Below, in pieces: positions 23,354 through 31,523 of a DNA stretch of 40,363 nt. Position 1 is the stretch's first letter. Every line of letters starts with the position of its first letter. The stretch comes from Mycolicibacterium vaccae NBRC 14118 = CIP 105934 (GTDB lineage: Bacteria > Actinomycetota > Actinomycetes > Mycobacteriales > Mycobacteriaceae), in contig NZ_BCRS01000034.1 in NCBI RefSeq assembly GCF_001552715.1, positions 1-40,363 on the forward strand. The letters are read 5' to 3'. The notes under the pieces are model-generated. The model searched no databases. It was not told the origin of the DNA and saw only the letters and a list, made by a program, of their open reading frames with translations. Both the position numbers and the translations under genes were made by a program.

Positions 23354-25420
23354 CTAGTCGCAGCTGGTATCGGCGGCGTTGGTCACGGTCAGATCCTCGG
23401 GCAGGGCGGTGGTCGTGGACTTGGTGCCGCGGATGACGCGCACCTGCACGGGTGATCCGCTCGGGGACGGGGCGTTGACCGCGTCGAAGTCGCTGCCCAG
23501 GACCACCTGCACGACGTCGCCGAGCCCGGTGGCGCGCTCGATGGCCGCGTCGCCGAACGCCGAGGCGACGGTGGCGGCGGCCTCTTCGTTGCCGGGGGAG
23601 AAGAACACGGTGGTGCGCGACAGCGGCCCCGGATAGTCATCGGGTGTCTCCACGTTGAAGCCGTGGGCCTCCAGTGCGCTGGAGGTGCTGGCCCCGAGTC
23701 CGGCCGAGCTGGTCGAGTTCGACACCTGCACGGTGACGCTCTCCGGGTCGGTGGCGATGGCGTCCACGACCTGACTGTCGTCGGACTGACCCGGCTGCGT
23801 CACCGACGAATTCGCCAGTGCCTCCGGACCGGACACCGGGGTGTTGTCGGCGTTGCGTTCCTCGGGCAGCGGATCGTCGTTGATGATGGCGTCGAACAGC
23901 GCCCGCATGTCGTCGGTGCGCGGGATCTCGTTGCCCCACTCGTCGGCATAGCCGACCGTCGGCACCGTGACGAACGTGATGCGCCCGGCGTTGACGCCCT
24001 GCACGGACTGGCCCAGGTCGACGAGGTCCTTGGTGTCGACGTTGTCGACGTAGCTGTCGCCGATGAACATGTTGACCACGTTGTTCAGCTTCGACAGTGA
24101 GAAGAAGGTCTCCTTGGAGATCAGCGAGCGCAGCAGCGACGACAGGAACAACTGCTGGCGTTTGATGCGCCCGTAGTCACCGTTCATCTCGGTGGTCACC
24201 TGGCGGGCGCGCACGTAGTTCAGCGCGGTGTGGCCGTCGACGGTCTGGCGTCCGGCGGTGGCCAGCACGGTGCCGAGTTCGTAGTCCTCGATCGGTGTGG
24301 TGCTACACACCTCGACACCGCCGAGGGCGTCGACCATCTTGGAGAACCCGACGAAATCGACTGCCATGAACCGGTTCACGTGAAGACCGGACAGCTTCTG
24401 GATGACCTTCACCAGACACTTCGGCCCACCCACGGCGAACGCCGAGTTCAGCTTGTACTCGCTGTAGACCTCTTCTTTGCCGTACATCGGCGATTCCGGG
24501 TCCATGATCGGCCCGTACTCGCGGGTCTCCGGATCCCACGGTTCGCACTTCATCGGCTCGATCTCGAGGTCGCGTGGGAACGACACGGCCACCACGCGTT
24601 TGCGGTTGGCCGGAATGTTGACCAGCATCACGGTGTCCGACCGGGCGCCGGCGGCGTCGTCGGTGGTGCCCGCGCCGATCTCGCTGTTGCTGCCGAGGCG
24701 GCTGTCGGTGCCGACGATCAGGAAGTTCTCGTCACCGAACTGGGCGTTCGCATCGACGATGTCGCGGGAATCGGGGTCGAGCGCCGAGACCCGGTTGAGC
24801 AGATTGTTCTTGGCCGACTGCCACTGCCAGGCGCCGCCGGTCAGCACCAGGGCGAGGACCGCGACGAGCGCTGCGGCGACCCGCCCGGCCACGGCGACCC
24901 GGTGGGACGGACGCAGCTTCGGCTTCGGGGACGCGTGCGCGGGCGCGGGGAAGGCGGCCAGATCCGGTAGGTCGGCGCGGGTCAGGTCGACGGCCGGGAG
25001 GATCGTGGTGTCCAGGTCGGCGGTGTCGGGGTAGAGCTCGGCATCCTCGTTAAGTCGAGATGCGTCGTTGAGTCGAGATGCGTCGTCGGGTCGAGGTGCG
25101 TCGGTTGGTGTGGGCGCGGGTCCGGGCGTCCCGGTTTCGTCGTCGGGGTCGGGCCGGGCGCGGCGCCGCCGCGGGATCGGGACGGACGGGGCGTCGCCGT
25201 GGATCTTGGCGATCAGGTCGGCGACGGTAATCGGTGCCGAGTCCTGGGGGGCGTCGGTTTCGGAGGGGGTTTCTGCTGCGCGCTCCCACGGCGCGGCGCC
25301 TGGCTTCGGTCGCCGCGATCGGGTAAGCCAGTCACTATCGGACCGGTCGCCCGTTCCGTCGTCGCCGGTACGGGCGCGGCCCGGAGTGGCAGCGGCATCT
25401 TCCATGTCGCCGTCGCTCAT
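23354..25420 (-). CDS. LytR-CpsA-Psr (LCP) family cell-wall ligase
   Basis: A 688-residue membrane protein of the LCP family, which joins arabinogalactan or other glycopolymers to peptidoglycan. A long disordered cytosolic N-terminus (1-170, Pro/Asp/Arg-rich) precedes one helix at about 178-198. The LCP domain (about 230-440) contains GARSDTVMLVNIPANRKRVV, a SFPRDLEI strand with the conserved Arg, and KLNSAFAVGG. A LytR_C domain lies at about 575-670. The ATG at 25420 follows GGAAG. By position it is Rv0822c, one of several mycobacterial LCP paralogues, not the main Lcp1. Confidence 0.9.
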   Translation of the reverse strand: MSDGDMEDAAATPGRARTGDDGTGDRSDSDWLTRSRRPKPGAAPWERAAETPSETDAPQDSAPITVADLIAKIHGDAPSVPIPRRRRARPDPDDETGTPGPAPTPTDAPRPDDASRLNDASRLNEDAELYPDTADLDTTILPAVDLTRADLPDLAAFPAPAHASPKPKLRPSHRVAVAGRVAAALVAVLALVLTGGAWQWQSAKNNLLNRVSALDPDSRDIVDANAQFGDENFLIVGTDSRLGSNSEIGAGTTDDAAGARSDTVMLVNIPANRKRVVAVSFPRDLEIEPMKCEPWDPETREYGPIMDPESPMYGKEEVYSEYKLNSAFAVGGPKCLVKVIQKLSGLHVNRFMAVDFVGFSKMVDALGGVEVCSTTPIEDYELGTVLATAGRQTVDGHTALNYVRARQVTTEMNGDYGRIKRQQLFLSSLLRSLISKETFFSLSKLNNVVNMFIGDSYVDNVDTKDLVDLGQSVQGVNAGRITFVTVPTVGYADEWGNEIPRTDDMRALFDAIINDDPLPEERNADNTPVSGPEALANSSVTQPGQSDDSQVVDAIATDPESVTVQVSNSTSSAGLGASTSSALEAHGFNVETPDDYPGPLSRTTVFFSPGNEEAAATVASAFGDAAIERATGLGDVVQVVLGSDFDAVNAPSPSGSPVQVRVIRGTKSTTTALPEDLTVTNAADTSCD
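25050..25103 (-). repeat. Three 18-nt tandem repeats in the LCP gene
   Basis: Units starting at 25050, 25068 and 25086 share TCGAGATGCGTCG or one-base variants and encode Asp-Ala-Ser-Arg-Leu-Asn twice and a diverged copy (DAPRPD) in the disordered cytosolic tail. The unit preserves frame; length change here should be tolerated. Confidence 0.8.
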
Positions 25421-25566
25421 CTTCCTACCGGCCTCCCAGCGTCACGGCGTCATCGCGGCCGTGCGCGTTGTTGCGCACCGGCCACAGACTGCCGAGTGCC
25501 TGTTCATTGTCTAGAGCATCGAGCCCGCCTCCGCCACTGGAGACAGGCATTTGATCTCTCATCGTA

Positions 25567-25619
25567 CTGAGACATCCTGGGAGAGCTCCAGCCGAACCCT
25601 GGTGTCAGATATGTCTCAG
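25567..25619. promoter_or_regulatory. Long-spaced inverted repeat upstream of the LCP gene
   Basis: CTGAGACAT (25567-25575) and its exact complement ATGTCTCAG (25611-25619) are 35 nt apart, with a smaller CTGG/CCAG stem inside. A third GAGACA lies at 25540-25545. The site is about 150-200 nt before the LCP start and just after the dus stop. It may be a pair of operators or a structured end of the dus transcript. Confidence 0.4.
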
Positions 25620-25638
25620 AACCGTCTCGACGCCCGGA

Positions 25639-26802
25639 TCAGCCACCCGAGTGCATGACGTCGGCTCCCGCGGGCACCGTGCAGTCGTCCGGATCGTCGA
25701 GCCAGCCTTCAGGCAGGGTCACCGATGCAGCCGACCCCTGGCGGCCTCTCGGACCGCTGGCTGCAGCCGGGAACGGCACCTCGGGATCGAGCTGACCGAG
25801 CAGGTCGTCGAGTTCCGAGAGGGTCTTGACCAGCGCCAACGACCTGCGCAGATCCGCGCCGGCGGGGAAGCCGTGCAGATACCACGCGACGTGCTTACGG
25901 ATATCGCGCATTCCTTTGTCTTCTCCGAAGTGGGCGGCAAGCAACTCGCCGTGCCGGCGGATGATCTGCGCGACCTCACCGAGCGTGGGCGGGGTGGCCG
26001 GCGTCGTGCCGGTGAAAGCGGCGGACAACTCGGCGAACAGCCAGGGCCGCCCCAGGCACCCGCGGCCGATCACGACCCCGTCGCAGCCTGTCGCGGCCAT
26101 CATGGCCAGCGCGTCGCGAGCGTCGAAGATGTCACCGTTGCCCAGCACCGGAATGCCCGTGACATGGGCCTTCAGTGCGGCGATCTGGTCCCAGTCGGCG
26201 CTGCCGGAGTAGCGCTGGGCGGCGGTGCGGGCATGCAGCGCGACCGCCGCGGCGCCCTCCTCCGCGGCGATGCGACCCGCATCCAGGTGTGTGTGGTGGG
26301 TGTCGTCGATCCCGATGCGGAACTTCACCGTGACCGGTATGTCGGTGCCTTCGGTGGCGCGGACGGCCGCTGCCACGATCTGTCCGAACAGCTTGCGCTT
26401 GTAGGGCAGCGCGGCGCCGCCGCCCCGGCGGGTCACCTTGGGCACCGGACAGCCGAAGTTCATGTCGATGTGGTCGGCGAGGTCCTCGTCGGCGATCATC
26501 TTGGCCGCCGCGTAGGTGTTGACCGGGTCGACGGTGTAGAGCTGCAGCGAGCGCGGCGACTCCTCCGGCGCGAACGTGGTCATGTGCATGGTGACCGGGT
26601 GGCGTTCCACCAGCGCGCGTGCGGTGACCATCTCGCACACGTAGAGCCCGCTGACGGTACCCGCGCGGCTGATCTCGAGTTCACGGCAGAGTGTCCGGAA
26701 CGCGACGTTGGTCACCCCGGCCATCGGGGCGAGGACGACCGGGCTGCCAAGGTCGAACGGCCCGATCCGTAAGGACCGGGCCGATCGGGGGGTGTCTGTC
26801 AG
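25639..26802 (-). CDS. dus: tRNA dihydrouridine synthase (DusB-like), apparent CTG start
   Basis: FMN enzyme that reduces uridines in tRNA to dihydrouridine, 387 residues if started at CTG 26802. The TIM-barrel opening LAPMAGVTN is at 24-32, the catalytic cysteine in NFGCPVPK at about C118, and phosphate-binding NGDI and GRGCLGRPW follow; a helical tRNA-binding domain ends the protein. The first ATG (26724) falls inside the conserved barrel strand, so it cannot be the true start. No ATG, GTG or TTG lies between it and 26802, where CTG overlaps the desA1 stop as CTGA, the usual coupling pattern with an unusual codon. It matches Rv0823c (about 389 aa). Confidence 0.85.
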   Translation of the reverse strand: MTDTPRSARSLRIGPFDLGSPVVLAPMAGVTNVAFRTLCRELEISRAGTVSGLYVCEMVTARALVERHPVTMHMTTFAPEESPRSLQLYTVDPVNTYAAAKMIADEDLADHIDMNFGCPVPKVTRRGGGAALPYKRKLFGQIVAAAVRATEGTDIPVTVKFRIGIDDTHHTHLDAGRIAAEEGAAAVALHARTAAQRYSGSADWDQIAALKAHVTGIPVLGNGDIFDARDALAMMAATGCDGVVIGRGCLGRPWLFAELSAAFTGTTPATPPTLGEVAQIIRRHGELLAAHFGEDKGMRDIRKHVAWYLHGFPAGADLRRSLALVKTLSELDDLLGQLDPEVPFPAAASGPRGRQGSAASVTLPEGWLDDPDDCTVPAGADVMHSGG

Positions 26803-27806
26803 GACGCTGATGATCCCACCAGCTGTGCCTTGGCCGCCTTCTTCTCGGCCATCTGAGCCAGCCGCGCCTCGCGGCGTTGCTTGGCGACCTCGAACTTGTC
26901 GACGGTCTCCTGCAGCTCTTCGATCAGCACACCGAGGTCGTCACGCATGCGTGCGCTCTCGCCGTTGAAGTCCTCGCGCTCGAAGATGCGCCACTTCTTC
27001 AGCACCGGCAACACGATGTCGTCGAGGTGGATCTTCGGGTCGTACACGCCGCCGGAGGCGATGGTCACCGCGCGACGCCGGAAGTCGGGGATGGTGTACC
27101 CGGGCATCTTGAAGTTGCGCAGCACCTTGTGCAGCGACTTCATCGCCTGGTCGGGGGCGATCTCGAAGCCCGCCTCCGATACGTCGCGGTAGAAGATCAT
27201 GTGCAGGTTCTCGTCGGCCGACACGCGCTGCAGAAGCTGGTCGGCGATCGGGTCGTCGCACGCCTTACCGGTGTTGCGGTGCGACACGCGGGTCGCGAGC
27301 TCCTGGAACGTCACGTAGATCACCGAGTCGAACAGGCTCTCGGCGAACAGTTCCATCCCGCCCTGCTGGTTCTGGCCCGGGCTGAAGCCGCGGGTCATCT
27401 GCTCGATGCGCAGCATCTCCAGCTCGACGGGGTCGACGTTGCGGGTGACGACGAGGTAGTCGCGCAGCGCGATGCCGTGCCGGTTCTCCTCGGCGGTCCA
27501 GCGGTTGACCCAGAAGCCCCACGGGCCGTCCATGCTGAAGTTCATCGCGATCTCGCGGTGATAGGAGGGCAGGTTGTCCTCGGTGAGGAGGTTGGTCAGC
27601 ATCGCGACCCGGGCGACCTCGGAGAGCTTCGACTGCTCGATGTCCCAGTCCTGGCCGCCGAGGGCGTAGTAGTTCTTGCCGTCGGACCACGGGATGAAGT
27701 CGTGCGGGTTCCAGTCCTTCTTCATCCGCATGTGGCGGTTGACCAGCGGCTCGACGACGGGCTCGAGCTCTTTGAGCAGTTGCAGGTCGGTCAGGTCTTG
27801 CGACAC
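26799..27806 (-). CDS. desA1: Acyl-ACP desaturase DesA1
   Basis: Soluble di-iron desaturase of 335 residues that introduces a double bond into ACP-bound fatty acids for mycolic acid synthesis. Iron ligands are visible: E107-N-R-H110 (EENRHG) and E199-N-L-H202 (DENLHM), with earlier glutamates in NLLTEDNLPSYHREIA. The C-terminal 45 residues are a charged helix. GTG at 27806 is used. It corresponds to Rv0824c. A TTGACT-18-TAACTG promoter precedes it, and dus is translationally coupled behind it. Confidence 0.93.
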   Translation of the reverse strand: MSQDLTDLQLLKELEPVVEPLVNRHMRMKKDWNPHDFIPWSDGKNYYALGGQDWDIEQSKLSEVARVAMLTNLLTEDNLPSYHREIAMNFSMDGPWGFWVNRWTAEENRHGIALRDYLVVTRNVDPVELEMLRIEQMTRGFSPGQNQQGGMELFAESLFDSVIYVTFQELATRVSHRNTGKACDDPIADQLLQRVSADENLHMIFYRDVSEAGFEIAPDQAMKSLHKVLRNFKMPGYTIPDFRRRAVTIASGGVYDPKIHLDDIVLPVLKKWRIFEREDFNGESARMRDDLGVLIEELQETVDKFEVAKQRREARLAQMAEKKAAKAQLVGSSAS

Positions 27807-27815
27807 GACACCTCC

Positions 27816-27845
27816 CAGTTATCTGTACCTGATGGTTGCAGTCAA
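27816..27845 (-). promoter_or_regulatory. Probable desA1 promoter
   Basis: On the minus strand TTGACT (27845-27840) lies 18 nt before TAACTG (27821-27816), close to the start codon, with GGGAGG between. Around it, ACAGATA occurs twice (near 27852 and 27825) and the stretch is AT-rich; these may be regulator half-sites. Confidence 0.42.
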
Positions 27846-27912
27846 TATATCTGTGTATCTCAGTGACATTCAAGTCGCCGCGCCGCGGCCGAAGCCCAGG
27901 TAGGGGACTCTT

Positions 27913-28494
27913 TTAGGTAACGGACCTGCTGAGCAGTAGCTCAGCACAATGGTCGATGAATTGCTCCCTGCTCACGTCCAGTCGGCCGTCCAGATAAGCC
28001 GTGAACAGTGCAGTGAGTGCCCCGATCAGGCCCGTCGCAACCATCGCCTGGGCGGTCGGGTCGCTGATCTGGGTGAGGCTGCGCTGCAGCAGTTCAATGA
28101 AGTTGGGCATCCAGCGGGCACCCGACCGCGCCAGTACGGGCTCGGCTTCGGGCGCCAGCAGCAGCACCCGGCCGCGGGCGGGGTCGTCGATCATCAGCGC
28201 CACGAACCGTTCCACGGCGTCGCGCATGCTCTCGGACTTCATCAGCGCCGTCATCGCGGCAGTGCAGACGTCGTCGTAGACGGCGGCGACGTACTCGTCG
28301 CGGTCGGTGAAGCTCTCGTAGAAGTAGCGCTCGGTGAGACCGGCGGCCTTACAGACCGCGCGGACGGTCAGGTGCGGGCCCTCGGGCCGGCCCAACAGGG
28401 CGACGCCCGCGGCGATCAGTTCGTCGCGGCGTAGCGCCTGACGATCCTGTAGCGGAACGCCCGACCACCTACCGCGTCGTTGACCCGACGCCAC
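27913..28494 (-). CDS. TetR-family transcriptional regulator
   Basis: A 193-residue repressor. The helix-turn-helix is at about 22-65 (LTVRAVCKAAGLTERYFYES then FTDRDEY), followed by a helical ligand domain. I chose the GTG at 28494 directly behind AGGAGG; a TTG nine codons earlier is a worse choice. It is divergent from the DUF2236 oxygenase with 79 nt between, the usual set-up for a TetR gene controlling its neighbour and itself, and lies upstream of desA1 on the same strand. Position agrees with Rv0825c. Ligand unknown. Confidence 0.85.
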   Translation of the reverse strand: MASGQRRGRWSGVPLQDRQALRRDELIAAGVALLGRPEGPHLTVRAVCKAAGLTERYFYESFTDRDEYVAAVYDDVCTAAMTALMKSESMRDAVERFVALMIDDPARGRVLLLAPEAEPVLARSGARWMPNFIELLQRSLTQISDPTAQAMVATGLIGALTALFTAYLDGRLDVSREQFIDHCAELLLSRSVT

Positions 28495-28514
28495 GGTCCT
28501 CCTAAGCTCTGTTA

Positions 28515-28534
28515 CTGACAACGCATGTAGTCAG
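28515..28534. promoter_or_regulatory. Candidate TetR operator in the divergent gap
   Basis: CTGAC (28515-28519) and GTCAG (28530-28534) are inverted around 10 nt, centred between the two divergent starts. Arms are short, so this is a moderate candidate for the site of the adjoining TetR protein. Confidence 0.4.
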
Positions 28535-28573
28535 AATATCGTGCGGCACAACTTCACCAGGGGAAGAGCACCA

Positions 28574-29584
28574 GTGACTCAAGATACTTCCGCGACGGGC
28601 CCGGTCACCAGCGATGAATCCCCGCGGGTGGCGGCAGGCTGTCCGGTCAGCTCGGGTGGCTACGACTCCGCGCCGGAGCCGCTCGGCCCCGAGTCGCTGA
28701 CCTGGAAGTACTTCGGTCAGTGGACGGGCCTGTTCCAGGGCACCTGGGCCGGGTCGATGCAGAACATGCATCCGCAACTCGGGGCTGCGGTCAAGGATCA
28801 CTCCATCTTCTTCATGGAACGCATCCCGCGCCTGATGCGGTCCATCTACCCGATCGGCGGGGTGGTCTTCGACGGCGACCGCGCCCCGAAGACCGGGGCC
28901 CAGGTGCGCGATTACCACATCGGCCTCAATGGGGTGGACGAGCAGGGCCGGCGGTACAGCGCGCTGAACCCGGAGGTCTTCTACTGGGCGCACGCGACGT
29001 TCTTCAAGTCCACGCTGTTGGCCGCCGAGAAGTTCGGCGGCGGGATCAGCGAGGCCGACAAGCGCCAACTGTTCGACGAGCACATCACCTGGTACCGGAT
29101 GTACGGGATGAGCATGCGGCCGGTGCCCAAGACGTGGGAGGAGTTTCAGGAGTACTGGGACCACATGTGCACCGAGGTCCTGGAGAACAACTGGGCCGCC
29201 CGCGAGGTGATGGATCTGTCGACGATGCCCAAACACCCGTCGCTGGAATGGATTCCGGATCCGCTGTGGAAGCTGAACCTGATGGTCATGCAGCGTTTCC
29301 TGACCTTCATGACCGTGGCGCTCTACGACCCGCCCGTGCGCGAGCTGATGGGCTACACCTGGTCGCCGCGCCAGGAGTTCCTGCACAGGCGGTTCTGCGA
29401 CGTGGTGACCCTGGCGACGAAGGTGCTGCCCAAGCGGTGGCTGATGCACCCCCGCAAGCGCTCGGCGATGGACCGTGCCTTCGGACGGCTGCCCGCGGAC
29501 GCGCCGCTGGTCGAGACGCCGGCCCGCCACCTGCCGCCGCTCGAATACCGCGACAACCCGCACTACTACAGCCCGAAGGTCTGA
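28574..29584 (+). CDS. DUF2236 oxygenase (MpaB/Lcp-type) family protein
   Basis: A 336-residue protein of the DUF2236 family, heme-dependent oxygenase-like proteins related to latex-clearing protein and MpaB. Family features are the early FDGDRAPKTG, the NPEVFYWAHATFFKST helix with a conserved His, EHITWYRMYGM and a later WSPRQEFLHRRF. Substrate unknown, perhaps a lipid or isoprenoid. The GTG at 28574 has AGGGGAAG 7 nt upstream; a GTG at 28541 is possible. Divergent TetR gene; matches Rv0826 by position. Confidence 0.82.
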   Translation: MTQDTSATGPVTSDESPRVAAGCPVSSGGYDSAPEPLGPESLTWKYFGQWTGLFQGTWAGSMQNMHPQLGAAVKDHSIFFMERIPRLMRSIYPIGGVVFDGDRAPKTGAQVRDYHIGLNGVDEQGRRYSALNPEVFYWAHATFFKSTLLAAEKFGGGISEADKRQLFDEHITWYRMYGMSMRPVPKTWEEFQEYWDHMCTEVLENNWAAREVMDLSTMPKHPSLEWIPDPLWKLNLMVMQRFLTFMTVALYDPPVRELMGYTWSPRQEFLHRRFCDVVTLATKVLPKRWLMHPRKRSAMDRAFGRLPADAPLVETPARHLPPLEYRDNPHYYSPKV

Positions 29585-29659
29585 GCGCGCGCCGGGCATG
29601 CCGGCAAATGATCTTGATCGTACGATTCGGCTAACCCGATGTGAGAAGAGGTCGCCGAC

Positions 29660-30526
29660 GTGCCCTGGGAGATCTACGCAGCAATCGTGCTGTTGCTGCT
29701 CGCCGCTTTCGGGCTGGTGTCGCGAGCCATGGCATCGGATGAGACGGGCCATGTCCGCGGTACCCGCATCGCGATCGGTGCGGCAGCGCTGACCGTGCTG
29801 GTGCTGATCGTCGGGTCGACGACGATCGTGTCCACCCGCAACATCGGCGTCGTCACCACCCTCGGCAAGCCGAGCGGCACTCTGGGCAACGGCCTGCACA
29901 CGAAGGCGCCCTGGCAGTCGGTGACCGAGATGGACGGCGCGATCCAGATCGACAACCACACCGGCGAGTACGCCACCATGGTCAGGCTCGGCAACAACTC
30001 CACCGCGTACGTGGACAACAGCGTCCGCTGGCGGATCCAGGCGGCCGCCGCCGACTCCTTGTTCCTCGACTACCGCGACTTCGACAATGTCCGCGAGAAC
30101 CTGGTCACCCGGGAGCTGCGCGCGGCCCTGAACGAGGTGTTCTCCGACTTCGATCCGCTGGCGCCGGAGAACGTCGAGGGCACCGACGTCCAGGCGCTGG
30201 GCAACGACGTCGCCGACAACCTGCGTGCCAAGGTCGGCGACCAGGTCGACATCATCAACGTCATCATTCCGCTGGTCAGCTACGACGAGGCCACCCAGGG
30301 CCGGATCAACGCGCTCAATGCCGAGCGGGCCAACACCCGCGTGGCCGAGCAGCGCGCCAAGACCGCCGAGGCCGAGGCGCGGGCCAACGAGATCCTGGCC
30401 GGATCGGTGTCGGACAACCCGAACGTGCTTGTCAGCAAGTGTCTCGACGCGGCCAGGGAAGCCTCGATCAGCCCGTTGGGCTGCTGGCCGAACACGTCGG
30501 TGGTGCCGACCGTGCCGGCCCGGTAG
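29660..30526 (+). CDS. SPFH/band 7 (prohibitin-like) membrane protein
   Basis: A 288-residue membrane scaffold protein. Two hydrophobic helices (about 4-22 and 37-59) precede the band 7 domain (about 60-210), with VSTRNIGVVTTLGKPSGTL at its start and a NVIIPLVSYDEAT strand at its end. A charged Ala/Glu/Arg coiled coil (about 218-248) follows, typical of oligomerising SPFH proteins. The GTG follows AGAAGAGG. Its last 59 nt overlap the 3' end of the convergent asparaginase gene. Precise role unknown; the family organises membrane microdomains or protease complexes. Confidence 0.87.
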   Translation: MPWEIYAAIVLLLLAAFGLVSRAMASDETGHVRGTRIAIGAAALTVLVLIVGSTTIVSTRNIGVVTTLGKPSGTLGNGLHTKAPWQSVTEMDGAIQIDNHTGEYATMVRLGNNSTAYVDNSVRWRIQAAAADSLFLDYRDFDNVRENLVTRELRAALNEVFSDFDPLAPENVEGTDVQALGNDVADNLRAKVGDQVDIINVIIPLVSYDEATQGRINALNAERANTRVAEQRAKTAEAEARANEILAGSVSDNPNVLVSKCLDAAREASISPLGCWPNTSVVPTVPAR

Positions 30527-31523
30527 TGGTGCGCGCGTTGCCCTCTGCCCTCAACAGGGTCTCGGCCTCCGCCCGGGTGTAGCCGGAGCGCAGCAGCATG
30601 GTGAGCAGCACCCGGGCTTTCAACGCGGGCAGTTCCCCCGACGGGACGCAGCCTCGTTCCATCAGGTCGAGTTCGGCCCCGGGTGAGCCGTAGGTGCTCT
30701 CGAGCACGGCGCCGGCCCGCGTGCGCGACGCATAGACCACCGGGATGTCCTGGGCGACCTCATCGAGCGCCTGCGCGACGGGCCCGCTGGTGTGTCCGCC
30801 ACCCAGCCCCTCGACGACCAGGCCGTGATACCCCGCTCGCGGCACGGCTGCGATCAGGTCGGTGTCCTGACCGAGCACCGCGGTCAGCAGGGCGACCCTG
30901 ACCTCTCGCCCGGTGTCGGTGTCGAGCAGGGCCGGCAGTGCCGGCCGAGGGTCGCGGCGCAGGAACGTCGGGCGACCCTCGTACAGCACGCCGAGGCAGC
31001 CCCGGTCAGCGGATCCGAACGCGTCGATGCGCTGGGTGTGGATCTTCTGTACCCACTTGGCCGAATGGATCTGATCGTTCATCACGACGACAGCCCCTGC
31101 GCTGCACCGCTCGAGCTCGGGGTCGAGTGCCGTGGCGATCGCGGCGGCGAGGTTGGCCGCGGCGTCGGAACCCGGCATGGTGGGTGCCCGCATCGCCGCG
31201 GTGAACACCACGGGGCGGTCCAGCGGGCGCAGCAGACTCAAGGCATAGGCGGTCTCTTCGAGAGTGTCGGTGCCCTGGGTGACGACGACGGCGTCCGCGC
31301 CGCCGGTCACCTGGTCCCGGATCTCCCGGGCGAGAGCGACGATCTCGTCGAAGGTGATCTCCGACGAATCGGTCAGGCTCCACCGGACGGAGCGAACCGC
31401 CACCCCCGCCACCTCCACCGCGTCGGCGGCGTCCGTGCGTGGCACCAGGCCGGCTCCGGTGTCACCGGGTGCACACGAAATCGTGCCGCCCATCGAGATG
31501 ACGGCGACGGTCGGCGCGCCCAT
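30468..31523 (-). CDS. L-asparaginase-family protein
   Basis: Type I/II asparaginase fold, 351 residues; hydrolyses asparagine or a related amide to the acid and ammonia. The first catalytic threonine is T14 in SMGGTIS and the second T85-D86 in TQGTDTLEE; a Lys in SAKWVQK completes the site. The C-terminal 22 residues (Thr/Ser/Pro-rich) overlap the convergent SPFH gene. The ATG overlaps the M24 gene stop (TGATG). It is the last gene of a six-gene catabolic operon, so its amide may be a pathway product rather than free asparagine. Confidence 0.85.
   Translation of the reverse strand: MGAPTVAVISMGGTISCAPGDTGAGLVPRTDAADAVEVAGVAVRSVRWSLTDSSEITFDEIVALAREIRDQVTGGADAVVVTQGTDTLEETAYALSLLRPLDRPVVFTAAMRAPTMPGSDAAANLAAAIATALDPELERCSAGAVVVMNDQIHSAKWVQKIHTQRIDAFGSADRGCLGVLYEGRPTFLRRDPRPALPALLDTDTGREVRVALLTAVLGQDTDLIAAVPRAGYHGLVVEGLGGGHTSGPVAQALDEVAQDIPVVYASRTRAGAVLESTYGSPGAELDLMERGCVPSGELPALKARVLLTMLLRSGYTRAEAETLLRAEGNARTTTGPARSAPPTCSASSPTG

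Noticed and set aside
28502..29959. Long minus-strand open frame opposite the DUF2236 and SPFH genes
   Set aside because: No recognisable domain, shadow-type composition, and it spans the ends of two well-supported plus-strand genes.
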